A DNA stretch of 64,000 nt from Saccharopolyspora dendranthemae (lineage in GTDB: Bacteria > Actinomycetota > Actinomycetes > Mycobacteriales > Pseudonocardiaceae). Positions 28,139-36,714 of the stretch are shown piece by piece; within the stretch, counting starts at the first letter, position 1, and every line of letters begins with the position of its first letter. Under the pieces are notes generated by a model. That model did no database searches. It saw only the letters and a program-made list of their open reading frames with translations, and was not told the DNA's origin. Position numbers and translations under genes: made by a program. The DNA is taken from the NCBI RefSeq assembly GCF_007829955.1, contig NZ_VIWX01000001.1, forward strand, positions 1,908,630 through 1,972,629, read 5' to 3'.

Positions 28139-28184
28139 GCGAGGGAACCTTCCTGCCAGGGAAGTAGCAGGAAGGTTCCCTTGC
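28139..28184. terminator. Terminator made of two facing dispersed repeats
   Basis: Arms 28139-28156 (GCGAGGGAACCTTCCTGC) and 28167-28184 pair over 18 bases with one G-U. Each arm is a copy of the dispersed repeat in opposite orientation. It lies between the convergent paaR and symporter genes. Confidence 0.85.
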
Positions 28185-28197
28185 GCGGCGCAACGGC

Positions 28198-29760
28198 TCA
28201 AGAAGCTCCGATGCCGGTGAGCGAGCGAACCTCCATCTCATCGGCGCGGTTCTCCTCATCGCTCTCGCCTAGCAGCGTGCCGATGTACCCGAACAGGAAC
28301 GACGCCGGGATCGACACCAAACCGGGGTTGTTGAGCGGGAACCACGCGAAGTCGACGCCGGGCACGATCGAGGTCGGCGAACCGGACACGACCGGGGAGA
28401 AGATCACCAGCAGCAGGCAGGTGCCCAGCCCTCCGTAGATGCCCCACAAGGTGCCGCGCGTGTTGAACCGCCGCCAGTACAGCGAGTACAGCAAGGTCGA
28501 CAGGTTCGCGGAGGCGGCGAACGCGAAGGCCAGCGACACCAAGAAGGCGAGGTTCTGCCCGTTGACCAGAATGCCGCCGACGATCGAGGTGGCACCGATG
28601 ATCAGCGCGGTCAGCCTCGCGACCCTGATCTCGGAGTCCGGATCGGCCTGACCACCCTTGAAGACGTTCGCGTACACGTCGTGAGCGAAGGAAGCGGACG
28701 CGGTCAACGTCAGACCGGCCACCACGGCGAGGATCGTGGCGAATGCGACGGCCGCGACCACTCCCAGCAGCACCGTTCCGCCGATCTTGTAGGCCAGCAG
28801 GGGCGCCGCGGAGTTCTCACCACCGGGAGCGGCCAAAATCGAGTCCGTGCCGCTCACCGCACCCGAGCCGAAACCGATGACCAGCGTGCACACGTAGAAG
28901 ACCGACATCGTGACGGTCGCCCACACCACGGAACGCCTGGCCTGCACAGCGTTGGGCACGGTGTAGAAGCGCATCAGCACGTGCGGAAGGCCGGCGACGC
29001 CGAGGACCAGGGCCAACGACAACGAGACGAAGTCGAGCTTGGTGGTCCCGTCCTTCCCGTACTGGGCTCCGGGCGAGAAGATCCGCTCTCCCAGCGGGTT
29101 CTTCTCGGCAGCGTGCTGCAGCAACGACGTGATGCTGTAGCCGAACTTGCCCATCAGGAACAACGTCATGAGCGCCACGCACAGCATCAGGGCGACCGCC
29201 TTGATGATCTGCACCCACGTGGTTCCCTTCATGCCACCGACGAGCACGTAGACGATCATCAGCGCGCCTACGGCTGTGATCACCAACGCCTGACCTCCGG
29301 CGCTGTGCACGTCGAGCAGGAGGGCGACCAGACTTCCGGCACCTGCGATCTGGGCGATCATGTAGATGAAGGAGATCACCATGGTCGACACTGCGGCGGC
29401 TGCGCGCACCGGACGCTGCTTCATCCGGTAGCTGAGCACGTCCCCCATGGTGAACCTGCCCGTGTTGCGCAGGAGTTCCGCGACGAGCAGCAGGTTCACC
29501 AACCATCCGACCAGGAATCCGATCGAGTAGAGGAAACCGTCGTAACCGTGCACGGCGATGGCGCCGGCGATGCCGAGGAACGACGCAGCCGAGAGGAAGT
29601 CGCCCGAGAGCGCGATGCCGTTCTGCGCACCGGTGAACTGCGAGCTGGCCGCGAAGTAGTCGGTGGTGGATCCCGCGCTGCTGACCCGGTAGACGATGTA
29701 CAGCGTGATCAGCACGAACACGGCGAAGATACTGATGTTGAGCATCGGGTTGGTGTCCAT
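28198..29760 (-). CDS. actP: Sodium/solute symporter, acetate permease type
   Basis: A member of the SSS family, about 520 residues with 13 or so membrane helices. The sequence (YFAASSQFTGAQNGIALSGD, FLSAASFLGIAGAIAVHGYD, VLMRFYTVPNAVQARRSVVW) closely follows ActP/MctP carriers that take up acetate and other short monocarboxylates with sodium. The start is ATG 29760 (or GTG 29763), overlapping the stop of the DUF485 gene, the standard partner of ActP. The pair is transcribed on the minus strand and ends at the repeat-based terminator. Confidence 0.9.
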   Translation of the reverse strand: MDTNPMLNISIFAVFVLITLYIVYRVSSAGSTTDYFAASSQFTGAQNGIALSGDFLSAASFLGIAGAIAVHGYDGFLYSIGFLVGWLVNLLLVAELLRNTGRFTMGDVLSYRMKQRPVRAAAAVSTMVISFIYMIAQIAGAGSLVALLLDVHSAGGQALVITAVGALMIVYVLVGGMKGTTWVQIIKAVALMLCVALMTLFLMGKFGYSITSLLQHAAEKNPLGERIFSPGAQYGKDGTTKLDFVSLSLALVLGVAGLPHVLMRFYTVPNAVQARRSVVWATVTMSVFYVCTLVIGFGSGAVSGTDSILAAPGGENSAAPLLAYKIGGTVLLGVVAAVAFATILAVVAGLTLTASASFAHDVYANVFKGGQADPDSEIRVARLTALIIGATSIVGGILVNGQNLAFLVSLAFAFAASANLSTLLYSLYWRRFNTRGTLWGIYGGLGTCLLLVIFSPVVSGSPTSIVPGVDFAWFPLNNPGLVSIPASFLFGYIGTLLGESDEENRADEMEVRSLTGIGAS

Positions 29761-30179
29761 CACGGCCGCTCCTCACCGGTGACGTTGCGGTAGAGCTCAG
29801 CCGCTCGCGGGTCGATTTCGTTCGCCGCGTATCGCAGGTAGAGAGCGGTGATGAGCAGCGTGCTGGCGAACTGGCCGACACCGAGGACGAGCCCGATGTT
29901 GACCGCGCCGAAGAGCCGGATGCCCATGAAGTCCGGGAAGTACGCGGCAAGGACGACATAACCGACGTACCAGAGCAGGAACACCAGGGTCATCGGGAAC
30001 GTGAACCTGCGCAGCTTTCCGCGCAATTCGCGAAACTCATTGCTGTGTGCGATGCCGTGAAAGTCGGGGCCCGCCTCGCCTGGGAGCGCGACGTCCGTGC
30101 GCCTGGCGGATTTGTCGATTTCACCGAAGGTCGCTTCGGTTTGTCGAGATGGCGGCGGGGGCTGGGTGGCGTTGCGCAT
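29760..30179 (-). CDS. DUF485 small membrane protein, symporter partner
   Basis: A 139-residue protein with a soluble N-terminus and two membrane helices (FPMTLVFLLWYVGYVVLAAYF and INIGLVLGVGQFASTLLITALY region). DUF485 proteins (YjcH in E. coli) are nearly always encoded before ActP and are thought to help it, though the mechanism is unknown. ATG at 30179 follows GGAAGG. Overlaps the symporter start, so translation is coupled. Confidence 0.92.
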   Translation of the reverse strand: MRNATQPPPPSRQTEATFGEIDKSARRTDVALPGEAGPDFHGIAHSNEFRELRGKLRRFTFPMTLVFLLWYVGYVVLAAYFPDFMGIRLFGAVNIGLVLGVGQFASTLLITALYLRYAANEIDPRAAELYRNVTGEERP

Positions 30180-31008
30180 GCATCCTTCCAAGAAATCGGA
30201 CAAACATCGACGTATTCTCCGCCGATGCGCAAAGTCCCCCAACTTCGTCCGAACGCCCGGCGTTCGCGATCTTCATTGATCTCGAATTCCAGAGGCTCGG
30301 TGACCGCACGACTTGCGATGCCAACCAGGGCGGGAGTCTAACGATCAATTCGCGCCACCTGGACCACTGCAGCGACACACCACACCTATTGATGAACCAC
30401 GCAGTCACTACGCGTAATTACTACAGGAGTGAACTCGTACCTTCCCGAGCGTCGAGCGGGGTCGATCCTGAACGGAGAACCCCTCCAACGGAGACGATAT
30501 TCGCTGATCAGAGGCGAAATTAGGGGAGGGTAACACGGTTCGAGCATGGGAACCTTCCGGTCATTTCCGCCTCCGGCGCCACCCGATCGGCGACGTTCTC
30601 CCTATCGGGTGACTAAAGCTCTTCCGGCCTCCACGGCGCCGAACACGATCAGTGTCCAAAGTGCCCACCGATCCGGGCCTCACCCACGAAGATGATCTCC
30701 ACTTCGACGAATTCGCAGGTCAGCGCACTGGATTCAATAAAGGTAGTAGATCATTCCGGTGAGGTAGTGTTCTGCACGCCGACGACCGGTGCGAACTGAT
30801 TTCGATGCCGCCGCGATCACCCCCGACATCGCAGGCCTTCGAATACCGCCGTCGAAGACCGCACGGCCACCCGCGAAAAACCCCGAAACGCAGGCAGCGC
30901 CGCCAACCACGAATGACCTGCCGCGCACACCGAGGCGGGCCGGCCTGCCCACCACACGAACGCGCAGTTGGCGATGAAAGCTTCGACCGCGCGGGAAAGG
31001 ACTGCGTC
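30180..31008. other. 829-base gene-free region between symporter and conservon
   Basis: Divergent promoter region for the DUF485/actP operon and the sensor kinase. No frame here has credible start signals or a recognisable product. It contains AT-richer patches (around 30400-30430) and one dispersed repeat copy at 30541. Confidence 0.5.
30541..30567 (+). repeat. Dispersed repeat, copy 8
   Basis: CGAGCATGGGAACC, then TTCCGGTCATT. This copy lies in a divergent gap, not at a 3' end. Confidence 0.75.
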
Positions 31009-33951
31009 GTGAGCAGCGGAGTAGAAGACCCGCCCGCGAACGCGACCCGGGCATCCATGTGGTCGCGCGCCACATCTCGAATCATCACGTGGCACAACTG
31101 GAAGCTCCCGGTCAAGATCGCCGCTGTTGTACTCGTCCCGGTCATCTTCGCGATCGTGCTGGGCGTCCTGCAGATTCGCGGGCAGATCACCGAAGCCAAC
31201 AACTACGAGCAGATGGACCGGGTCGTGTCAGCCGGTCGTGCCGTTCGCACTGCCGTCGACAGGCTCCAAGAGGAGCGGAGCCTGTCCGCCGAATTCCTGG
31301 TCCGCGGCCAGGTGACCGACGCCGACGTGCAGAACCGGTTCAAGGCCTCCGACCGGGCGCTCGCGGAAACCCAACGGCTGCTGCGCGCCGCACCTGACAG
31401 CGCCGCGGTGCGCTACGCCTCGCAGGAAACGGAGCGGCAGTCCACGGAGCTCGACCCGATCCGCAGGCTCGTGGTCGACGGCCGCGCCGATCCCGGCATC
31501 ACCGCCAACTCCTACACGGAGCTCATCGACGTGATGCTCGCGCTGGACCGGACCCTGATCAGCCAGATCTCGTCTTCGGAGCTGGTGGCCACCGCCACCA
31601 CCGTGCACGAGCTGGCCAAGATCAGCGAAGAGGTGCAGCTGCAGCAGGCCCTGGTGCTCACCGGCCTGGCCCAGGACAAATTCACCAGCGACAACCTCAC
31701 TCGTCTCGCAGCCAGCGAATCCCGCCGCACCGCCGCGGTCAAGGAGTTCCGCGCTGCCGCCGACCCCCAACAGCGCGTCCGCTACGACCAGCTCTACGCC
31801 AATCCCGAGGTGCCGGCCCGGGAAACCTCGGTCCAGCTGGCCATGGCCGAGCAGGACAACACACGATCCAGTCTCTCCTCACACCTGGTTTCGACCGCGA
31901 CGTGGAAGAACCAGTCGCACACCGCAGCTCAAGCGCTCAACACGCTCCAGGGCGAGCTCGATCGCCAGTTGCACGAAACCGCGTTCACCCTGCAGGACAC
32001 GGCGGGCAACCTCGCCGGTCTCGCGTCGGTCATCCTGCTGACCGCACTGCTGATCGCCGGTGCGATCGTGGTCATGGTCGCCAGGCATCTGCTCGGTTCG
32101 CTCGACCTCCTGCGGCACAGCGCTCTGGACACCGCCAACCACCAGCTGCCCACCGCGGTCGCCGACATCCGAGCCGGACACGCGCCACAAGCCGTCCGCC
32201 CGGTGCCGGTCGAGACCACCGACGAGGTCGGCGAGGTTGCCCGGGCCTTCGACGACGTGCACACGCAGGCCGTCAACCTCGCCTCCGAACAGGCGGAACT
32301 CCGCAGGAGCTACAGCGACTCGTTCATCAACGTCTCGCGCCGCAGCCAAAGCCTGCTTGAACGCCAGCTGCGCCTCTTCGAACAGCTCGAACGCGACGAA
32401 GAGGACCCCGACCAGCTCGCGACGTTGTTCCAGCTGGATCACCTCGCGACCCGGATGCGCCGCAACAACGAGAACCTGATGGTGCTTTCCGGTGCGGACC
32501 TGGCGAGGCGCTTCACCCGGCCCACCACGCCGGCGGACCTGCTGCGAGCGGCAGTGTCCGAAATCGAGCACTACCCGCGGGTGAACGTTCAGCAGCTGCC
32601 GGACACCAAGCTCGTCGGCTACGTGGCCAGCGACCTGGTCCGGCTTCTGGCCGAACTCCTCGACAACGCCGCGAACTTCTCCGCACCGCAAACCCAGGTC
32701 GCGGTGTCCGGGCAGCGAGGCGATGACGGCTCACTGCGCATCGACATCGACGACGAAGGCATCGGCATGAACCCGGCCGAGCTCGCGGAAGCGAACCAGA
32801 GGCTCACCTCGGACGAGGAGATCAAGCGGTCCACCTCCCGCCGCATGGGCCTGTTCGTGGTGGGCCGCCTGGCCCGCAGGCACGGCATCCGGGTAGAGCT
32901 GATGCCTGGTCAGGAGAGCACCGGAGTTCGCGTGTCCATGACGCTTCAGCCGGACCTGCTGGTCGACGACGTCTCCGTTCCCACGCCGCGTACCAACGGT
33001 GTCTACCGTCCGGGACACGACGACGACACCCTGATCAGGCAGTTCGACTGGGAAGCGGCCGAGCAGGACGCAATCAGCGACCCGCCCACCCACAACGGGT
33101 TCCACCTCTTCCGGAGCACCGGAGAGGACGCCGCGGACAGCTCACCCAACGACCTGTTCAACGGCTACGAGCTTTCGGCGGAGCCTCCGCCCGCGATGGA
33201 GGTTCCCGAGACCGCGGAGTCGATCCTCGACGAGCTCTCCTCCGCGTGGTTCCTGGAGCGGGAGGACGGTGACCCCGACGCGGAGCCCGAGTTCCGCTGG
33301 CCAGACGGGACTGAGGACGGCCCGAACACTGAAGTCATCGCGGCTGTGAGGACGGACGAGGGGGCGCCATCCTCCGATGCCGGTCCGACCGCGAACGGCG
33401 CGGAACCTCGTGATTGGAACTTCGCCAGCGACGAGGTCAAGCAACGCGCTGAAGAGGTCGCGGCGGCTGAACCGACCGATTTCACCTCTGCCGGCCTGCC
33501 TCAGCGAGTTCCACTGGCGAACCTCGTGGCGGGAAGCGCTGACCGGGTCGACGACGTCGAGGCTCGTCCCACACGTGATCCGAACCTCGCACGGGGCCGA
33601 CTGGCGAGCTTCCAGGCGGGTGTCCAACGCGGCCGCCACCGCCTGAACCAGGCTTCGCACGCTGCCGGCACCGACGCGCAGGAGTCCGCCACCGCGCGTC
33701 CGGAGCTGGTCGAGAGCTCCGAGGCGGCAGAGCCGCCGGACATGGGTGAAGCCGAGCAGTACACGCCCTCGGGTCTGCCTCGGCGGACCCCCAGAGCCCA
33801 GCTGGTATCGGGATTGGCCACCGATTCGGCTGCCACACCACCGCGCGACGCCGACGTGATGCGCGGCAGGCTGGCCAGCTTCCAACGCGGTGTCCGCGAA
33901 GGCAAGCACAGCCTTCGCGACCCACAACCGTCAACGGATGAGTCCCGGTGA
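31009..33951 (+). CDS. Conservon sensor kinase with nitrate/nitrite-sensing-type domain
   Basis: A 980-residue membrane histidine kinase-like protein, first gene of a conservon. Order: membrane helix (VKIAAVVLVPVIFAIVLGVLQI), an extracellular helical NIT domain (about 60-320), second membrane helix near 335-358, HAMP region, a dimer helix with the likely His in FQLDHLATRMRRNNE, then an HATPase domain (N-box ELLDNAANF, DEGIGMNP, GLFVVGRLARRHGI). A long acidic disordered tail follows and ends with two copies of a repeat: SGLPQRVPLANLV...RGRLASFQAGVQRGRH and SGLPRRTPRAQLV...RGRLASFQRGVREGKH. GTG at 31009 follows AAAGGA. Such kinases feed the Roadblock/DUF742/GTPase set downstream. Confidence 0.92.
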   Translation: MSSGVEDPPANATRASMWSRATSRIITWHNWKLPVKIAAVVLVPVIFAIVLGVLQIRGQITEANNYEQMDRVVSAGRAVRTAVDRLQEERSLSAEFLVRGQVTDADVQNRFKASDRALAETQRLLRAAPDSAAVRYASQETERQSTELDPIRRLVVDGRADPGITANSYTELIDVMLALDRTLISQISSSELVATATTVHELAKISEEVQLQQALVLTGLAQDKFTSDNLTRLAASESRRTAAVKEFRAAADPQQRVRYDQLYANPEVPARETSVQLAMAEQDNTRSSLSSHLVSTATWKNQSHTAAQALNTLQGELDRQLHETAFTLQDTAGNLAGLASVILLTALLIAGAIVVMVARHLLGSLDLLRHSALDTANHQLPTAVADIRAGHAPQAVRPVPVETTDEVGEVARAFDDVHTQAVNLASEQAELRRSYSDSFINVSRRSQSLLERQLRLFEQLERDEEDPDQLATLFQLDHLATRMRRNNENLMVLSGADLARRFTRPTTPADLLRAAVSEIEHYPRVNVQQLPDTKLVGYVASDLVRLLAELLDNAANFSAPQTQVAVSGQRGDDGSLRIDIDDEGIGMNPAELAEANQRLTSDEEIKRSTSRRMGLFVVGRLARRHGIRVELMPGQESTGVRVSMTLQPDLLVDDVSVPTPRTNGVYRPGHDDDTLIRQFDWEAAEQDAISDPPTHNGFHLFRSTGEDAADSSPNDLFNGYELSAEPPPAMEVPETAESILDELSSAWFLEREDGDPDAEPEFRWPDGTEDGPNTEVIAAVRTDEGAPSSDAGPTANGAEPRDWNFASDEVKQRAEEVAAAEPTDFTSAGLPQRVPLANLVAGSADRVDDVEARPTRDPNLARGRLASFQAGVQRGRHRLNQASHAAGTDAQESATARPELVESSEAAEPPDMGEAEQYTPSGLPRRTPRAQLVSGLATDSAATPPRDADVMRGRLASFQRGVREGKHSLRDPQPSTDESR

Positions 33952-33983
33952 CCCCCGAATCAGTTAGGAGGAAAGGAGGCGCC

Positions 33984-34424
33984 ATGAACGCCCAAAATTC
34001 CCAGCCGAGCCAGTTCGGTTGGCTCGTCACGGACTTCACCGAGCGAGTCCCCGGTGTTGCCCACGCAGTCGTCGTCTCGGCTGATGGTCTGCTGCTCACC
34101 GCCTCGGCGAAGCTCCCGACCGACCGTGCGGACCAGCTCGCGGCAGTCGCGTCCGGGCTGCTCAGCCTCACCCAGGGTGCCGCCCGGTGCTTCGAGGCCG
34201 GCGCGGTCACCGAGACCGTCGTCGAAATGGAGCGCGGTCTGATGCTGCAGATGGCGATCAGCGACGGCTCCTGCCTGACGGTGTTGGCGGCTCCCCAGTG
34301 CGACATGGGTCTGATCGCGTACGAGATGACCTTGCTGGTCGAACGCGTCGGCCAGATCCTGACGCCGGAGCTGCGTTCTCAGCTGCAGGGGACGAGCCGA
34401 GTGATGACCGGACAGTCGGTGTGA
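33984..34424 (+). CDS. Roadblock/LC7 family conservon protein
   Basis: A 146-residue Roadblock/LC7 protein (GWLVTDFTERVPGVAHAVVV, SADGLLLTASAKLPTDRADQ). In conservons this small protein is the CvnB-type partner, related to MglB, and is expected to regulate the Ras-like GTPase made from the same operon. ATG at 33984 has a very strong GGAGGAAAGGAGG upstream. Spaced 32 bases from the kinase. Confidence 0.94.
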   Translation: MNAQNSQPSQFGWLVTDFTERVPGVAHAVVVSADGLLLTASAKLPTDRADQLAAVASGLLSLTQGAARCFEAGAVTETVVEMERGLMLQMAISDGSCLTVLAAPQCDMGLIAYEMTLLVERVGQILTPELRSQLQGTSRVMTGQSV

Positions 34425-34431
34425 GGCGAAG

Positions 34432-35091
34432 ATGAGCGAAGGTCCGGACCCGACTGGGCAACACCGGCGCTCCACCGGTTCGTCGGAGAGCGACAGCGTT
34501 GCGGAGGTTTTCAACCGGTTCACCCTGGACAGTGGCCGCCGCGGGTGGCGTCGGAAACGTGCGCAGAAGGACCCCGGACCGCAGGCAGAGACCGAGCTGA
34601 CGACGAGCGAACCCGCCTCCCCGGCAGGTCCGTCACCTTCCAACGCGTCCGCGGTGGAGGCACCTTGGCCCCACACGGGTGGCCCGGGTGCTCCGGCACC
34701 GAGCCATGAGCCCGGCTCGCCGGGCGCACGGGATGCTTCGTCGACCGATGAGACGATGTCCACCTCCATCCGCCCGTACGCGTGGACCGGCGGGCGAACC
34801 AGGTCCAACCACCACCTGGAGCTGGAAACGCTCGTCTCAGCGAGCGAGTTCTGCACGCCGGAACGGTTGCGTCGCACCGAGCATCACTCGATCTCCGAGA
34901 TCTGCCAGCACCCGAGGTCGATCGCCGAGGTCGGGGCCATGCTGGGCGTGCCCTTCGGCGTGGCCAAGGTGTTGGTCGGTGACATGGCGGATCTGGGGCT
35001 GATCACGGTGCACGAGACCGTCAGCGACAACAGCAGCTCGTCGCACTTCCTGCTGATGGAACGGGTTCTGAGTGGACTCCGCCGGCTCTGA
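34432..35091 (+). CDS. DUF742 conservon protein
   Basis: The 219-residue protein has a variable, Pro/Ser/Glu-rich first half and a C-terminal DUF742 winged-helix-like domain (HHSISEICQHPRSIAEVGAM, LGVPFGVAKVLVGDMADLGL). CvnC-type members accompany Roadblock and GTPase genes in all conservons; the biochemical role is not settled. ATG at 34432 is seven bases after the Roadblock stop. The fold suggests nucleic acid or protein binding, which is inference. Confidence 0.92.
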   Translation: MSEGPDPTGQHRRSTGSSESDSVAEVFNRFTLDSGRRGWRRKRAQKDPGPQAETELTTSEPASPAGPSPSNASAVEAPWPHTGGPGAPAPSHEPGSPGARDASSTDETMSTSIRPYAWTGGRTRSNHHLELETLVSASEFCTPERLRRTEHHSISEICQHPRSIAEVGAMLGVPFGVAKVLVGDMADLGLITVHETVSDNSSSSHFLLMERVLSGLRRL

Positions 35092-35171
35092 CTCCGCGAG
35101 CGCGCCGGTCCAGTTCGCCGCGCGCCGAACGCAGAAATCCAGCCTTGACTTGATGACTGAAGTGGGCAGAC

Positions 35172-35804
35172 ATGAATCCTGATACGCAAGCCCGACCTGG
35201 ATCCCCCCGCAGGTCCACGAACGCCACCTCGGCGAAGATCGTCGTCGCCGGTGGCTTCGGAGCCGGCAAGACCACTTTCGTCGGTTCAGTGTCGGAAATC
35301 GTGCCGCTGACCACCGAGGCGGTCATGACCGAAGCCAGCCACGGCATCGATGACCTGCACGCCACCCCGAACAAGCAGACCACGACCGTGGCAATGGACT
35401 TCGGCCGCCTATCTCTCGATTCGGACCTGATCCTCTACCTTTTCGGCACACCGGGGCAGCACCGGTTCTGGTTCATGTGGGATGACCTCGTCCGCGGAGC
35501 GATCGGCGCGGTCGTGCTCGTCGACACGCGTCGGCTCGCCGACTGCTTCTCGGCCATCGACTTCTTCGAGGACCGGAACCTGCCCTACATCATTGGACTC
35601 AACTGCTTCGACGGAAACCTCAACCACCGCGTCCAAGAGGTCCGCGAAGCCATGGCGATCCCCGAGGACGTCCCGATCGTCACCTGCGACGCCCGGAACC
35701 GGGAATCCACCAAGCAATCCCTGATCCGGTTGGTCGAATACGCCATGAAGTGGTGGATGCAGAAGCATCCGGAGGAGCAAGGGAGCCTTTCGGCCAGTCG
35801 CTGA
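35172..35804 (+). CDS. Ras-like small GTPase of the conservon (CvnD type)
   Basis: A 210-residue GTP-binding protein: P-loop GGFGAGKTTFVGS, switch region TPNKQTTTVAMDFGRL, the unusual switch II GTPGQHRFWFMWDDL in place of the classical DxxGQ, and LVDTRRLADCF. It completes the kinase-Roadblock-DUF742-GTPase set, which in streptomycetes behaves like a membrane G-protein complex affecting development. The last ten residues (EEQGSLSASR) are encoded by a copy of the dispersed repeat, so the C-terminus has been rewritten by it. Confidence 0.94.
   Translation: MNPDTQARPGSPRRSTNATSAKIVVAGGFGAGKTTFVGSVSEIVPLTTEAVMTEASHGIDDLHATPNKQTTTVAMDFGRLSLDSDLILYLFGTPGQHRFWFMWDDLVRGAIGAVVLVDTRRLADCFSAIDFFEDRNLPYIIGLNCFDGNLNHRVQEVREAMAIPEDVPIVTCDARNRESTKQSLIRLVEYAMKWWMQKHPEEQGSLSASR
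35775..35803 (+). repeat. Dispersed repeat, copy 9, inside the GTPase coding end
   Basis: GAGCAAGGGAGCC then TTTCGGCCAGTCGCTGA. Reads through in frame as the C-terminal residues of the GTPase; the stop lies at its far end. Confidence 0.65.
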
Positions 35805-35820
35805 GCGCGGTTCCCGCGGT

Positions 35821-35873
35821 GGGTGTGGGAACGCCGCCAGCCTCGTCAGGTTGGCAGGAACGTTCCCATACCC
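35821..35873 (+). terminator. Conservon terminator containing a repeat copy
   Basis: Left arm 35821-35842 (GGGTGTGGGAACG then CCGCCAGCC), right arm 35849-35873. The outer 13 bases pair with one G-U, the inner part less perfectly. The right arm is a minus-orientation repeat copy. Confidence 0.75.
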
Positions 35874-35973
35874 ACGTAATCCCCAGATAAGCACCCGTTC
35901 AGGCGATGCCGACACACGCATCTTCCGTGCCTGCTTCACGGATTTTGCGCCTTGCGTGCGGATAGTTCTGGGC

Positions 35974-36714
35974 ATGCAGAAAACGATCGCAGCCAAAGCA
36001 GTCGCTCTGAACTTCCCCCGACGCGTGTACCGGGTCAGCGAACTCGTCAAACTCGGGATCAGCCAGTCCAAGGCCTACCGCTGGGCGCGTGCCGACGGTC
36101 CGTGGACCCGATTGGCCCCAGGAATCGTGCTCGTTGCTCCTGGCCCCGTGACGGTGCGAGACCGCATCGACGCTGCTCTGCTTCGAGCTGGTCCGGACGC
36201 GATGCTCACGGGATTGCACGCCGCTCGTATGCACGGGTTGAAGTCTCCGCCTGAGTCAGCGGACATTCACGTTCTCATCCCGCATCGCCAGAAGATCCAG
36301 AGCTACGCGGGAACGCGATTCGAGCGCACCATCCGCCTGCCCAACCCCGTGTACGTCGACGGGATCCCAGTGGCTCCGCCGGTGCGCGCGGTGATGGACG
36401 GTGCCCGGACCTTCCTCTCGGCAGCGTTGACCCGGCAGGTCCTGTTCGAGGCGATCAGGGCCGAGAACCTCTGCCGCTTCGAAGAACTGGTCGCAGAGAT
36501 GGAGAGCGGCAGTCGCCGGGGAACGGCCCTGCCTCGCGCAACGCTGCGCTCCTACGAGTTCGGGACGGCACGACCGCATGACCGCCTGCGTGTGGCTCCG
36601 CGGCCCTCTGCGGTTCATCCGCCACCCGTCTTGCGGCGGGACCGTCGTCCTCTGCTGAGCGCGGGACGGCTGCTCCGGCGCGCCTTCCTCAGAACACTGA
36701 TGCCGAGTCCGTGA
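35974..36714 (+). CDS. AbiEi-like protein with damaged or shortened C-terminus
   Basis: The first 180 residues fit the actinobacterial AbiEi/transcriptional-regulator-like family: a winged helix (VYRVSELVKLGISQSKAYRW), the strand LAPGIVLVAPGPVTVRD, then AALLRAGPDAMLTGLHAARMHGL and PPVRAVMDGARTF. Full-length homologues go on to a nuclease-like domain. Here the frame turns into low-quality Arg/Pro sequence after about residue 195, and another frame gives WLRGPLRFIRHPSCGG, which looks more protein-like, suggesting a frameshift. The end overlaps the patatin gene by 26 bases. No partner AbiEii toxin is nearby. ATG at 35974 has GATAGT seven bases upstream and no ribosome-binding site, so it may be leaderless. 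Confidence 0.65.
   Translation: MQKTIAAKAVALNFPRRVYRVSELVKLGISQSKAYRWARADGPWTRLAPGIVLVAPGPVTVRDRIDAALLRAGPDAMLTGLHAARMHGLKSPPESADIHVLIPHRQKIQSYAGTRFERTIRLPNPVYVDGIPVAPPVRAVMDGARTFLSAALTRQVLFEAIRAENLCRFEELVAEMESGSRRGTALPRATLRSYEFGTARPHDRLRVAPRPSAVHPPPVLRRDRRPLLSAGRLLRRAFLRTLMPSP

Noticed and set aside
30720..31202. Minus-strand gene upstream of the sensor kinase
   Set aside because: No start signal or family features, and it overlaps the kinase coding start.
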